Positions 53,396 through 63,405 of a stretch of DNA of 64,000 nucleotides are shown in pieces; within the stretch, counting starts at the first letter, position 1, and each line of letters opens with the position of its first letter. Location: positions 77,669,840 through 77,733,839 of the forward strand of contig CM072812.1 in NCBI GenBank assembly GCA_037013495.1, given 5' to 3'. The position numbers were made by a program, and so were the translations under genes. Below the pieces are notes generated by a model, which did no database searches, was not told the DNA's origin, and saw nothing but the letters and a program-made list of their open reading frames with translations. The DNA is from Hippophae tibetana (Eukaryota; Streptophyta; Magnoliopsida; Rosales; Elaeagnaceae).

Positions 53396-54063
53396 AAACC
53401 CATGTCACAAAGAAATCATTTAGTAAGAATGCCAAAAAAACATAAGGATTATACAAAATGGATAACATGATATCGGTATGCAACTAAAATAAATCTTTGT
53501 GACATTCTGATGCTCTCCGTGTTAAAGAATAAATCTAAAAATTCATACCAAATCCGAAGCAGCAAATCATACATATTATAATGTTATAGGTTATATCAAG
53601 TTAACAGACTTAAGGCAGCTTCCATAAATAATGATGAAGATTTTTTTTGTGCAGTGGTAGGCATGGTCCCTAACCGATCAACAACTGAATCTATGATAAG
53701 TCATCAAATAATATATGGGAAAGTATTAGAAATTCCAAAATTGATAATGCAATAATGCCAAAGTAAAATATGAATTTCATATATATACTAATTGAAGCGT
53801 AACACTTTCAAATTGTTGGATAATAAAATACAAATAAAAATAAGCACTTAAGCAAGTTATCTTGTCCAGGAAAAAAAAAATTTGTTTCTTGTTGTTGAAC
53901 AGGCAAGACAGAGTTAAGTGCCTTTCCTCTGTTTGATAATGCATCAGAAGAAGACATATTCCTCCATCTTTGGCACCCCACTATGTAGTTATCCTATTTC
54001 GAATTTTCCCCTCGTGTTATAATGAGTTGACAATTTCACAAAATGATGCAAAAATATTTGTAC
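53396..54063. other. Intron of the DUF726 pseudogene
   Basis: No gene or element recognised. Confidence 0.5.
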
Positions 54064-54422
54064 CTCTCCAAGTTGTCATTCTGTCCTTCCCATGGCCGAA
54101 CAAAATCTTGTGCATCAAAAGCAAATCCTGAGATCAAGATTTCAACTGCTAGTCTCTGTATAAAAAAAATAGAATTAGAATTTATTTTCAAAAGTGGTTA
54201 TGGTTTTCTCTTATAGCTTTGAATTCAAACTCGTCAACACTTCCAGTTCTTCTCGCCATTTTGCTTCCTGTAAGTCCGGCCCCAGCAGCTAGGTTGGAAA
54301 AGTGTCCAAGGAAATCATTATTACCTCAAATAATTAAGGGTTCGTTTTTGTAAAAAGTTCTGTTTTCAAGTTTGTAATTCATATTTGTTAAAAAGAAAAC
54401 AAAAACTCTTTTGGTAAGTGGA

Positions 54423-54829
54423 TGTCGAGTAAAATTTAAAATACATAATTTTAAATTTAATAATATTGGATCCAAATAAGTAAATAAATTACTTGTATCA
54501 TATCCATAATAAAAGAAATTATAACACCTTTCAAAACAACTCACAAATTAAAAAGAAATATAAACACTCAAAGAGAAAGTTTTAAACTCATGCTCAAACT
54601 AAAAATACAAAGACTTATTTATTTTTTATGCCATGATTAAACCAAATGAAAGACAAGTTATCTATAGTTTTCACCATGTAATCTACACTACACAAATATA
54701 AAATTAAGAAATAATTCTAACCACACAAATATTATCTACACACTTCTCTTTTCTACATCCTTTAATCACTCTATTTATTTTTCTACATCCTTAAACCACT
54801 CCATTTATTGAGTTGGCGTGGATTTTATA
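54423..54829 (-). repeat. 3' LTR of element F
   Basis: Aligns along its length with 63406-63815, e.g. aatacaaagacttattt and 'aagaaataattcta' and the repeated tttctacatcctt blocks. The plus-strand start TGTCGAGTAAAATTTA matches 57626 onward. Confidence 0.88.
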
Positions 54830-54944
54830 CTCCTCCTCAACACCAACTCTACATGAAAAAAAAAACGTTCTTCACATTCATCTGTCACTTTGCATCTGAT
54901 TCCTTCTGATTGTTGGGTGTACCTTCTGATTCCACTGGTTATTT

Positions 54945-55385
54945 TAACCCACTCTCCATTGCTTGTTTCCTGAGATGCGACTCCATGAAAGATGAACGAT
55001 TTGCTTACCAATTACCGTTTCATTAAGACTCTTAATTGCATCATTAGCATTTTTCCTATCGGCAATCTGTACAAAACCACATGCTTTCCCAACTAATATT
55101 TTATAATAAATTAACTCACCAAATTGACTAAATACTTGTTTTAGTATGTCATCACTGACGTTTGGATCCAAACCACCAACAATTTTTTTTGTATTATTTG
55201 GATCATTCTCGGCTTGGTTTCCTTAAGTATTAGGATATGAACCACTTTGTAGTGTGATAGCAAGCTTCTTGTTGAAACCAGGTCCAACATGGATGGGCCT
55301 GGTAGAACGGTACTGCCCATTCATTTCTATCATGGCTTGCAATTGTTCACTCTCATCACTAAACCTAACAAACCCAACTCTTTGT
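54945..55385 (-). pseudogene. Captured RBP45/47-type RNA-binding protein fragment (RRM2 end and RRM3)
   Basis: Minus-strand text reads [29 protein letters not shown], then DPNNTKKIVGGLDPNVSDD, CGFVQIADRKNANDAIKSLN and GNKQW. This is the end of the second and most of the third RNA recognition motif of plant RBP45/RBP47 proteins (nuclear poly(A)/U-rich RNA binders). RNP-type segments (VGGLDP; GFVQIADR) are visible. No intron interrupts it and both ends are abrupt. Several stops or frame changes show that it is decayed. Confidence 0.85.
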
Positions 55386-55389
55386 CGTA

Positions 55390-55885
55390 GGACCAATTAA
55401 CTTATCAAGTAGTTCAAAGAAACGCCACTTGTTAGGTCCTCCACCTGCAGCAATTTTAGCTTTCTCACTCTTATACTTCTTCTTCACAATATCAATTCGA
55501 TTCTTACATTGAATATCAGTCGTAGGATTCTTTGAAGAGTCCTATTTATTATTCATAATATCAGTAACATCTTTCCAATGTTTTTGCTTGAGATTCCCTC
55601 TACTCAGTTTCACATATATTTCAACCCAAGCATCGATCAACACCACTGTAGCACCTTCACTCCAACAATCCTCTCTTCCACTTCCCCCCACTACCATTCC
55701 TCGTTTGTTGTTGTTGCGGGATTGGCAAGGCTAGGGTTAGGTTGTTCTGACTCGTTTGTTGTTTTGAAGGTACCATTGATGTCACTGTCACCATTATCAG
55801 ATCGTTTGACCTCGGAGATGACTCTGGAGATCTACTCTCTGACGAAGGATGCGACTGGATCTCATCATCTTTCTCTTATGAAATC
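55390..55885 (-). pseudogene. Captured trihelix transcription factor fragment
   Basis: Minus-strand text contains the N-terminal NLTLALPIPQQQQ motif (about 55745-55705), remnants of the trihelix DNA-binding domain, then [20 protein letters not shown] (about 55525-55465) and [20 protein letters not shown] (about 55463-55405). This order is specific to ASIL/6b-interacting-type plant trihelix factors. Frame changes and stops are scattered through it. It joins the RBP45/47 fragment directly after LIGPT. The native genes are nuclear transcription regulators; this copy is a fragment. Confidence 0.8.
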
Positions 55886-55889
55886 TCAT

Positions 55890-56425
55890 AATCAGTAACA
55901 TCATCCATTGCAACATCAGATCTTGTGCTATCATAATTTGATCTCTCTGTCGATCTATCTGATTTTCTGTCACCATCAGACTTTCCAGAAGAGGTTTCTT
56001 GTTCATAGTTGGAATCCTTGTTACCCAAGTCTGTTTGCCGATCAGATGGAACACGAAGCCCTTCTACAAAGTTCTTCATGTTTAAATTTTCTATCCACCG
56101 ATCTATCCTACGATTGTCACCAAGCTCTTTATCTCCATCTCTCCAACAATCTTTACACAAAGAGGAATTGGTGTCTCTTTCCTCGTCACGCCATCGATCA
56201 TGGCTACTAGTTTCCATATCCAGCAAGGATAGCCTGAACACGTCCTTTTTTCTTCTGGATATAATGAACCTCCTTACTATTTCCTGATAACTTCGTGATG
56301 TCTGAGTGATTTCCAAAGGAAGGATTTAAGCTGGGAAGGTTTCCCACAATTGTCTTTGTCGGCTTAATATCTCCTGGCTTTGGCAGAAGCCATTATGGTG
56401 AAAGAGGAATAGGAAGATCCCAGAG
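55890..56425 (-). pseudogene. Captured EXA1-like GYF-domain protein N-terminal fragment
   Basis: Minus-strand text reads IPLSP, WLLPKPGDIKPTKTIVGN, FGNHSDITKLSGN (56415-56280). After a frame change near 56270 it continues KKDVFRLSLLDMETSSHDRW, RDEERDTNSS, WRDGDKELGDNRRIDRW and VPSDRQTDLGNKDSNYEQ. This matches the conserved N-terminus of plant EXA1 (essential for potexvirus accumulation 1), a translation-related GYF-domain protein that binds eIF4E-type factors. The GYF domain itself is not included. One stop lies within IPLSP-W. Confidence 0.75.
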
Positions 56426-56469
56426 CATCTTTGGCCTTTCTTCCCCAAGCAGAGGTATCTGTCTCTTCC

Positions 56470-57500
56470 TACTCATTCTTACTTGAACCATTGGTAGTTG
56501 TCTTTTTATCCCATTCAACAAGAAGATCATGATCTGCACTTTTCTCAAGAGTAGAGTTGCCAATATTTTTCACAGTTGTAACTTTGAAAGCTAACTCTTC
56601 TTCCTTTATAGCGAATAATGCTTCGACATCCCAACCATTTTTGCTATGCTCTTTAAAACTGAAAGTAATTGTATTACTTTCAATAGGTTTTTCTTACTCT
56701 AACAATCTTTTTTCATGTGACCCATCTTCCCACAATTGTAACATTCACCATCAAATTTTCTATTGTTAATGTGATTCTTCCAAGCTCCCCCCAGATGAAT
56801 GCCTTTATTTCCTTAAGGAATTTTTCGCCATCCTCTTTAGACCCACTTCCATTGCACCGCTTGAAAGTGTCTCTGCTTTTGCTGGTGTAGAGCGCTTCTT
56901 CCTCACCCTTCAGTGAGACTCATTTCATTTTCTTAGCCATAGCTTCTTGATCGGCCAACAAATTCTCAAACTCAACAAGAGATGGTTGTGTCGACCATCC
57001 TTGTATAGCGGTAACAAACCCTCTATATTCAGGTCTCAAACCATGGATAATTATTCTCTTTATCCTGGTTTTCCCAATATGAGCTTTCGGATCTAAATCT
57101 AAAATTTCGCGGCATAATGATTTTACCTTGTAAAAGTACTAGGAAATCGTCATGTCACATTATGCCATCGATAGCAACTCGTTCTCGACAAGTTGCAGTC
57201 TTGTACCATTCTTCTTTGAAAAGAGTGTCCCATACTTCCTTCAGTGTTTTGGCATCCCGAATATGCTCTAACATTTCTTCTTCAACTGTGGTCTTTAAAT
57301 CAAACATCACTTTGCCTGCTTTAATTTTCCACTTCCACAAGATGTTGTGCATCTTCCACTGTTGGTTATGTAACTTCGTCACCACCAACAACCTCCCACA
57401 AGTCTTGACCTTGTAAGTAAGACTCCGTACATGTTGCCCATGTGTTATAGTTTTTGTTATTGAGCTTGTTGATTCCTACAACTACTTGAACATCACTCAT
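56470..57500 (-). pseudogene. Gag remnant of element F
   Basis: A start at 57500 (MSDVQVVVGINKLNNKNYNT) leads into copia gag text (SYLQGQDLWEVVGGDEVT, then a stop). It continues through 57391-57155 (KAGKVMFDLKTTVEEEML, LKEVWDTLFKEEW) and frame-broken sequence to a good zinc knuckle CYNCGKMGHMKKDC (about 56745-56703). An acidic linker follows (WDVEALFAIKEEELAF, about 56640-56590), which in intact copia elements stands just before protease. Here the protease never comes. The text between the linker and the EXA1 fragment (56580-56430) is unidentified. Confidence 0.82.
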
Positions 57501-57611
57501 CGTACCGGCAAGACTTCGACTATACCGAAAAATCTTGACTAATAAACTTGTAGAGTACTAAACTCCTCACGACTCAAGATAGATCCACTAAGAAAGATCT
57601 TTGACCGTCCC

Positions 57612-57623
57612 GTTCTGATACCA
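57612..57623 (-). promoter_or_regulatory. tRNA-Met primer binding site of element F
   Basis: The plus strand reads gttctgatacca, i.e. TGGTATCAGAAC on the element strand, two bases from the LTR. The end differs slightly from the GAGC seen in the other elements. Confidence 0.85.
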
Positions 57624-57625
57624 AT

Positions 57626-57649
57626 TGTTGAGTAAAATTTAGAATATAC
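57626..57649 (-). repeat. 5' LTR of element F, inner part cut off by copia G
   Basis: 24 bases (TGTTGAGTAAAATTTAG...TATAC) that match the start of the 54423 LTR. The remainder resumes after copia G at 63406. Confidence 0.85.
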
Positions 57650-57857
57650 TGTTGGCGTGTGCAGTGAAAGTGGCAAACAACAAAGTTAATGGAGTTAGGA
57701 AATGGCAGATAATGTGGTTAGTGAATCAGAAATTAGGGAAGTAAAACAGCTGTTAGGGTTAGAATTTATATTCCTTTTCATTAGTATACATAGAAGTATT
57801 TTTGTACAGAAAAGATGAGAACAGAAATTACAGAAATAAACTCAGAATAATTTGACA
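57650..57857 (+). repeat. 5' LTR of copia G
   Basis: 208 bases, TGTTGGCG to TTTGACA. Short for a copia LTR. Confidence 0.96.
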
Positions 57858-57869
57858 TGGTATCAGAGC
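57858..57869 (+). promoter_or_regulatory. tRNA-Met primer binding site of copia G
   Basis: TGGTATCAGAGC immediately after the 5' LTR. Confidence 0.95.
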
Positions 57870-58294
57870 AGATTATGACTCTAAAGAAATAAGAATCCTA
57901 CGTTGCTACCTGTTCTCCTCAACATTGGTTTGATCTATTAAATCCATAGATCAGATCAATAATACTCATATCCATTTTTTTTCAAGAACTGTCATCTTGG
58001 TCAGTTTGCTCAGCTTCTTCCATCCACTAGTCCAAGCAAATGGGTGTTTGTGTGCCAACACTTAACGAAACTGTTTCTGCAGATTCTCCATATCCTTCTG
58101 GAGTTCAATGTTCTTAGTTTTAATTCAAGTTCGAGTGTCTCTGGGGGTGCAAAGTTGATTCCCTCCTGAAAAAAAAAAGAAGAAGAAACAAATAAAAGAT
58201 GGAAACGATTGCTGACCTAAATTAGGTGTCTGTTTCTCTGCAACATTTGAAACCAAAAAAAAAGGGAAAAACAGGAAGAAGAAAAAATCAGACA

Positions 58295-58438
58295 GTGCAA
58301 GATATAGCTCTAACAACAACAGATCACACGGTGCAAGATATAGCTCGAACAACAACAGATCACACGGTGCAAGATATAGCTCGAACAACAACAAATCAGA
58401 TAGTGCAAGATATAGCTCGAACAACAACAACAACACAA
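58295..58438 (+). repeat. 36-base tandem repeat (four units) in the leader of copia G
   Basis: Units start at 58295, 58331, 58367 and 58403 with gtgcaagatatagctc followed by aacaacaaca. The 36-base period keeps frame, giving TVQDIARTTTDH-like repeats in a plus frame (58226-58561) and LLLFELYLAPCD-like repeats on the other strand. Neither frame is attached to a known protein, so I treat it as leader sequence. Confidence 0.93.
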
Positions 58439-58449
58439 ATAAAAAAAAA

Positions 58450-58817
58450 CGAATCAACTTCACTGGGAGCTGCTAACTCCTCGCTGGTCAGTGAGGGTTT
58501 TTTTTCCAGAGACGGAGGACCAAGTGGAAGGTTAACTTTGTCTGGATTTGTAGCCGGCTAAGGTTCGACCATCTTGACCTAGCTGCTCGTTGCAGAAGAC
58601 GGGCACCGCTCACGTGTAGAAGAAAGTCGCGCTCGGTCGCAGAAGAACGCCGCTCCAAGGCTGCGCGAGGAAACTGCTCAAACACAGGGAGAGAAAACAG
58701 ACGCCGCTCGCGAGAGAAATTAGGGTTAGGTTACGAATTGTGTTTTTTTTTCATTTATATAGTGGCGTTTTTGTAAAAAAAAAAAGGAAAAAAGGAAGAA
58801 AAAAAATTTTAGATTTC
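58450..58817 (+). promoter_or_regulatory. GC/CpG-rich leader of copia G
   Basis: A conspicuously GC- and CpG-rich segment (about 58550-58730) precedes an A-rich run and the gag ATG at 58818. It is the untranslated leader and probably holds packaging signals; that role is inferred. Confidence 0.5.
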
Positions 58818-61800
58818 ATGGCGGAATCTAGAGATTTAACTACCAATTTCATATTGAAAGATTTGACGGCGAAAATGACGGAAGTTTTAACTAGAGCTCA
58901 GATCAGTTCAAAACCTCCGCCAACTGAAGCGTCGACTGCCCCCATTAGTATCAAGTTGGGAGGATCCAACTATGCCTTATGGTCCCAGGTGGTGGAGATG
59001 TATATCTCTGGCAAAGATAAACTGGGATATATTAATGGGGACTTTCCTCAACCTGTTGAAACCGACCCCTCATTTAGGAGATGGCGTACTGAAAATGCTA
59101 TTGTCAAAGGATGGTTGATCAATTCGATGGACCCCTCCTTAATTGCAAATTTTATCTGATTCCCAACTGCAAAACAGGTTTGGGATTCGGTGGCTACCAC
59201 TTACTATGATGGGACAGATACGTCTCAAGTATATGATCTTCGCCGTCAAGTTACTCGTACGAAGCAAGCGGGTGGATCCATTGAAAAATACTATAATGAC
59301 CTTCAAGGGTTGTGGCGTGAAATTGATTTCCGTCGTCCTAATCCAATGGAGTGTGCAATTGATATACAAAAATACAACTCCATTGTACAAGAAGATCGAG
59401 TGTATACCTTCCTCGATGGACTTGATGATAGATTGGATAAAACTCGAAGTGATGTGCTTCAGATCAAACCATTCCCTACGGTGGAACAAGCCTATGGATT
59501 CGTCCGTAGGGAAGAGGTCAGGCAGACCGTGATGATCACAGGTGTAGATACGACACCCGGAGCAGTTATGGCTTTTAAAGGGGTCAAGGGACTCCATAAT
59601 CTAATGCCACCAAAAACAGGAACTTCCTTGGGTAGCAAGAAATCCACGGGAAATCCACCATCTCTTGACATGAAATGTGGCCATTACGGAAACTCCAAAC
59701 ACACCCGTGAAAACTGTTTCAAACTACATGGGTATCCAGAATGGTGGAATGATCTTCAAGCACGGAAGAAACGGGACACCACTGGGCGAGCCGCTGTGGC
59801 TACCAATAATGCCTCACTATCCCTTACTTCTCAGGCCGAATCTTCCCAGGATCCAGGTATTTCAAGTAAAGCATTTCACATCTCTACTCGTAGTGATAAG
59901 GGGGATTGGATTCTGGACTCTGGAGCCACAGATCATATGACATTTGACCCAAACGATCTCTCCAAAACAACCCAGCCAAGACGGAGTCGTGTTGCCAATG
60001 CAAATGGGGTCACTTATCCAGTTACAGGAGCTGGAACAGTGACCTTATCTCCTTCATTATCATTATCTAATACTTTACTTGTACCCTCTCTGTCAAACCG
60101 ACTAATGTCTGTAAGTCAGGTCACTTCAGATCTTAACTGTGTAGTACTGATGTATTCTACTTTTTGCCTTCTACAGGATATTCTCACCAAGGAGATCATT
60201 GGGCGTGGTACTAGGAGAGGAGGGCTATATTATGTGGATGACCTCAGTTCAGGAAGAGCCAATCATATGCAAAACATTGTTTGTAACAAGGAACGACAGA
60301 TTTGGCTATGTCATCGTAGATTTGGGCATCCATCATTCGGGTATTTAAAGCACCTACTCCCCAGTTTATTTTCAAATATCACACATTCAGATTTCAAATG
60401 TGATACTTGTATCCTAGCAAAAAGTCATAGGGTGTCTTATCCTATGAGCATGAATAAAAGTGTAACTCCTTTTGCTTTAGTACATTCTGATGTTTGGGGA
60501 CCTTCCCCGGTCATTACGTCATCGGGTCATCGTTGGTTTGTTATTTTTGTGGATGATTGTACACGAATGACATGGCTTTACCTTCTCAAACATAAAGATG
60601 AAGTATTTGCTACATTTCACTTGTTTCACACCATGGTTCAGACACAATTTTCTGAAAAAATTAAGATACTTAGGTCTGATAATGGAGGGGAGTATGTTAA
60701 TCAACAATTTCGGACATACTTGGACAACCATGGTATTCTCCATGAAACCTCGTGTTCACAAACCCCAAAACAGAATGGGACTGCGGAGAGGAAGAATCGG
60801 CATATTTTAGAAACGGCTCGGGCCTTACTAATCGGTGCACATATGCCTAATAAATATTGGAGTGATGCTATTACTACAGCGGTGTATCTACTGAATCGTA
60901 TGCCCACAAAAACCTTACAATTTCAGACTCCATTAAAGGTGCTATCTGATCATCTTCCCTTGCCTACTATTTTGATGCTTCCGCCCCGAATTTTTGGATG
61001 TGTTGCTTTTGTCCACCTCCATAAAAATCAACGAACTAAGTTGGATCCATGTGCTATCCGCTGTGTGTTCTTGGGATATGGCGTACAAAAAAAGGGTTAT
61101 CGATGCTATGATCCAATTACTAAAAGAACCTATATTACCATGGATGTCACTCTCCTCGAATCAGAATGTTTTTTCCCATCACCGGTATCCAATTCCACTC
61201 TTCAGGAGGAGAGTTATGGTGAAGAACGAAATTGGCTTGATATTGAAATATTAGACACTAGTCCAACATACTCGGATCATGCCAATCATATGGAGGAGCC
61301 AGTATCTAGACTCGAGCTTGAACTTCCAAGAACTTAAGCTGAAGTAGTAATTGAATCTCCAGAAGATGAAGTGGTTGATGTACCCCTCCACTCCCTAGTA
61401 CCCAATGATCCTCCTGCTGAGAATACTCCTGAGGTAAGCTCTCCTATCACACCGTTACAAACTAATGCTATAGATACATCTGTTGGTTATGTTTTACCTT
61501 TCAGACACAATCGAGGCAAACCTCCAAATCGATACTCCCCAGAAAGAGAAGAACGACAATCCAAGTATCCAATAGCAAATTATGTATCTACTCAAAGGTT
61601 ATCAGAACCTATCAGGGCATTTACACAAACACTCTCCTCGTGTCAAATTCCAAGTAGCATTGAAGAAGCCTTATCTGATCCAAAATGGGCTCAAGCTATA
61701 AAAGAAGAATTTGAGGCATTGCAGAAGAATAACACATGGGTGCTAAGCGAGTTGCCTCAAGGGAGGAAGATGGTAGGATGCAAGTGGATTTTCTCCATTA

Positions 61801-63185
61801 AGTATAAAGCAGATGGGTTAGTTGATCGATACAAGGCGAGACTTGTAGCAAAAGGATATACACAGAAACACGGGATAGATTATCAAGAAACCTTCTCACC
61901 TGTGGCTAAACTAAAAACCGTTAGAGTCTTGTTATCTCTTGCGGCAAATTTAGATTGGCCATTGCACCAACTTGACGTAAAAAATGCCTTCCTTCATGGT
62001 GATCTTGAGGAAGAGATTTACATGGATATCCCACCAGGATATACTGTTACATCAAGAAAAGCAACTGCATGTAGATTACAACGAGCATTGTATGGACTAA
62101 AACAATCACCTAGAGCATGGTTTGGTAGGTTGAGTTCAGCAATGAAGAAATATGGGTTCCAACAAAGCAACTCTGATCATACTCTTTTCCTAAAACATCG
62201 ATTAGGGAAGATAACAGCCCTTATAGTCTATGTAGACGACATGATCATTACAGGGGATGATAAAGAAGAAATCTCTAAACTTCAAGAACAACTGTCAAAT
62301 GAGTTTGAAATGAAGAATTTGGGAGGGCTCAAGTACTTCTTAGGTATTGAGGTAACAAGATCAAAACAAGGCATATGTCTTTCCCAAAGGAAATATACTT
62401 TGGACCTACTGGCAGAGGCAGGACTACTAGATTGTAAACCTGTCGATATTCCAATGGTTCAAAATCATAAACTCGGAGAATATGTGGACCAAGTACCAAC
62501 AGATAAACAGAGATATCAACGGTTAGTAGGTAAACTCATATATTTATCTCATACTCGACCTGATATTGCTTATGCTGTGAGTGTCGTGAGTCAGTTCATG
62601 CACTGCCCAAGTGAAGACCATATGGATGCGGTCATGCGAATACTTCGTTACTTAAAATCCTCCCCTGGCAAAGGACTTATGTTCTCAAAGAATGGCCAAT
62701 TGGAAGTCCTTGGATATACAGATTCAGACTGGGTAGGGAATATGAAGGATAGGAAATCTACTGCTGGGTACTTTACTTTTGTGGGGGGCAATCTTGTTAC
62801 ATGGAGGAGCAAGAAGCAAAAGGTAATTGCCTTATCCAGTGCTGAAGCTGAATTTCGAGGAATGGTCAAGGGAATATGTGAGCTTCTTTGGTTGAAAAAA
62901 CTTCTAACTGAGATTGGTCTTGCTCCTAACTTTGAAATGAATTTATTTTGTCATAACAAAGCATCCATTGCCATCTCTCACAATCCAGTTCAACATGATC
63001 GCACGAAGCACGTTGAAGTGGATCGGAACTTCGTCAAACAGAATCTTGAAGAAAAGATTATTAAGCTTCCATTTGTTAAGTCAGAAGATCAATTGGCTGA
63101 TATACTCACAAAATCTGTGTCTGCAAGGAACTTTTACAACACACTTGACAAGTTGGGCATAAGAGACATATATGCACCAACTTGA
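58818..63185 (+). pseudogene. Copia G gag-pol polyprotein, one frame with two stops
   Basis: One reading frame of 1,456 codons runs from ATG 58818 (MAESRDLTTNFILKDLTAKM) to the stop at 63183, with no frameshift seen. In-frame stops are at 59157-59159 and 61335-61337. Gag includes SIKLGGSNYALWSQVVEMYI and a zinc knuckle in which the second Cys is Tyr (CGHYGNSKHTRENC). Protease: WILDSGATDHMTFD. Integrase: HRRFGHPSF, C..C, VDDCTRMTWLYLL, SDNGGEYVN, KQNGTAERKNRHI. Reverse transcriptase: RYKARLVAKGYTQKHGIDYQ, ALYGLKQSPRAWF, YVDDMIITGDD. RNase H: GYTDSDWVGNMKDRKSTAGY, SSAEAEFRGM, ending near KLGIRDIYAPT. All catalytic blocks look intact. As it stands it would make only truncated products. Confidence 0.95.
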
Positions 63186-63192
63186 GGAGGAG
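63184..63192 (+). promoter_or_regulatory. Polypurine tract of copia G
   Basis: GAGGAGGAG immediately before the 3' LTR, where plus-strand DNA synthesis is primed. Confidence 0.85.
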
Positions 63193-63400
63193 TGTTGGCG
63201 TGTGCAGTGAAAGTGGCAAACAACAAAGTTAATGGAGTTAGGAAATGGCAGACAATGTGGTTAGTGAATCAGAAATTAGGGAAGTAAAACAGTTGTTAGG
63301 GTTAGAATTTATATTCCTTTTCATTAGTATACATAGAAGTATTTTTGTACAGAAAAGATGAGAACAGAAATTACAGAAATAAACTCAGAATAATTTGACA
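63193..63400 (+). repeat. 3' LTR of copia G
   Basis: 208 bases, differing from the 5' LTR only in gcagacaatg versus gcagataatg and acagttgtt versus acagctgtt. Confidence 0.96.
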
Positions 63401-63405
63401 TATAC

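Larger units (their letters stand above)
44814..54300 (-). pseudogene. DUF726/TMCO4-like alpha/beta-hydrolase gene, decayed and split by retroelements
   Basis: Minus-strand exon-like pieces spell a DUF726 protein in order: about 54300-54195 (AAGAGLTGSKMARRTGSVDE), 54155-54064 (RLAVEILISGFAFDAQDFVR), 50782-about 50762 (YVLQWE), 50687-50551 (AMELMRQGAMLTVLSTL..FIDSKWTIAVD), 45703-45644 (SNKVGTLLAEALIKGLHGNR), 45551-about 45510 (PVTLVGFSL), 45487-about 45410 (LVERVVLLGAPIAIKDENWE), 45325-45255 (MVAGKFVNAYSTSDWTLGVA), 45089-45032 (SLLSKGLAGIQPIDVPGIQN) and 44936-44814 (VDVTHLIEGHSSYLW, then stop). Most pieces have GT/AG borders. Lesions: the GFSLG(AR) nucleophile motif loses bases and shifts frame at about 45520; text expected after YVLQWE and after the nucleophile motif is missing; the donor after the 54.2-kb exon is absent. 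Upstream exons are not found. Family members are membrane-associated proteins of poorly known function. Confidence 0.8.
57650..63400 (+). mobile_element. Ty1/copia-type retrotransposon G, young and nearly complete, nested in element F
   Basis: Perfect target duplication TATAC (57645-57649 and 63401-63405). The 208-base LTRs are identical at 206 positions. Primer site, long leader, one continuous gag-pol frame and polypurine tract are all present. It is the youngest element in the window. Confidence 0.97.

Noticed and set aside
54945..55171. Functional RRM protein gene
   Set aside because: It is only a fragment between retroelement parts, without start, introns or complete RRMs, and is interrupted by stops nearby.
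55876..56316. Start of an independent 146-codon gene at 56316
   Set aside because: The ATG is an accident of a frame change; EXA1-like text continues upstream of it in another frame to about 56425.
58295..58438. CRISPR array
   Set aside because: Continuous tandem units without unique spacers, in a plant retrotransposon leader.
58125..58463. Minus-strand ORF with LLLFELYLAPCD repeats, resembling a membrane protein
   Set aside because: The pattern is just the reverse reading of the 36-base minisatellite in the copia G leader.
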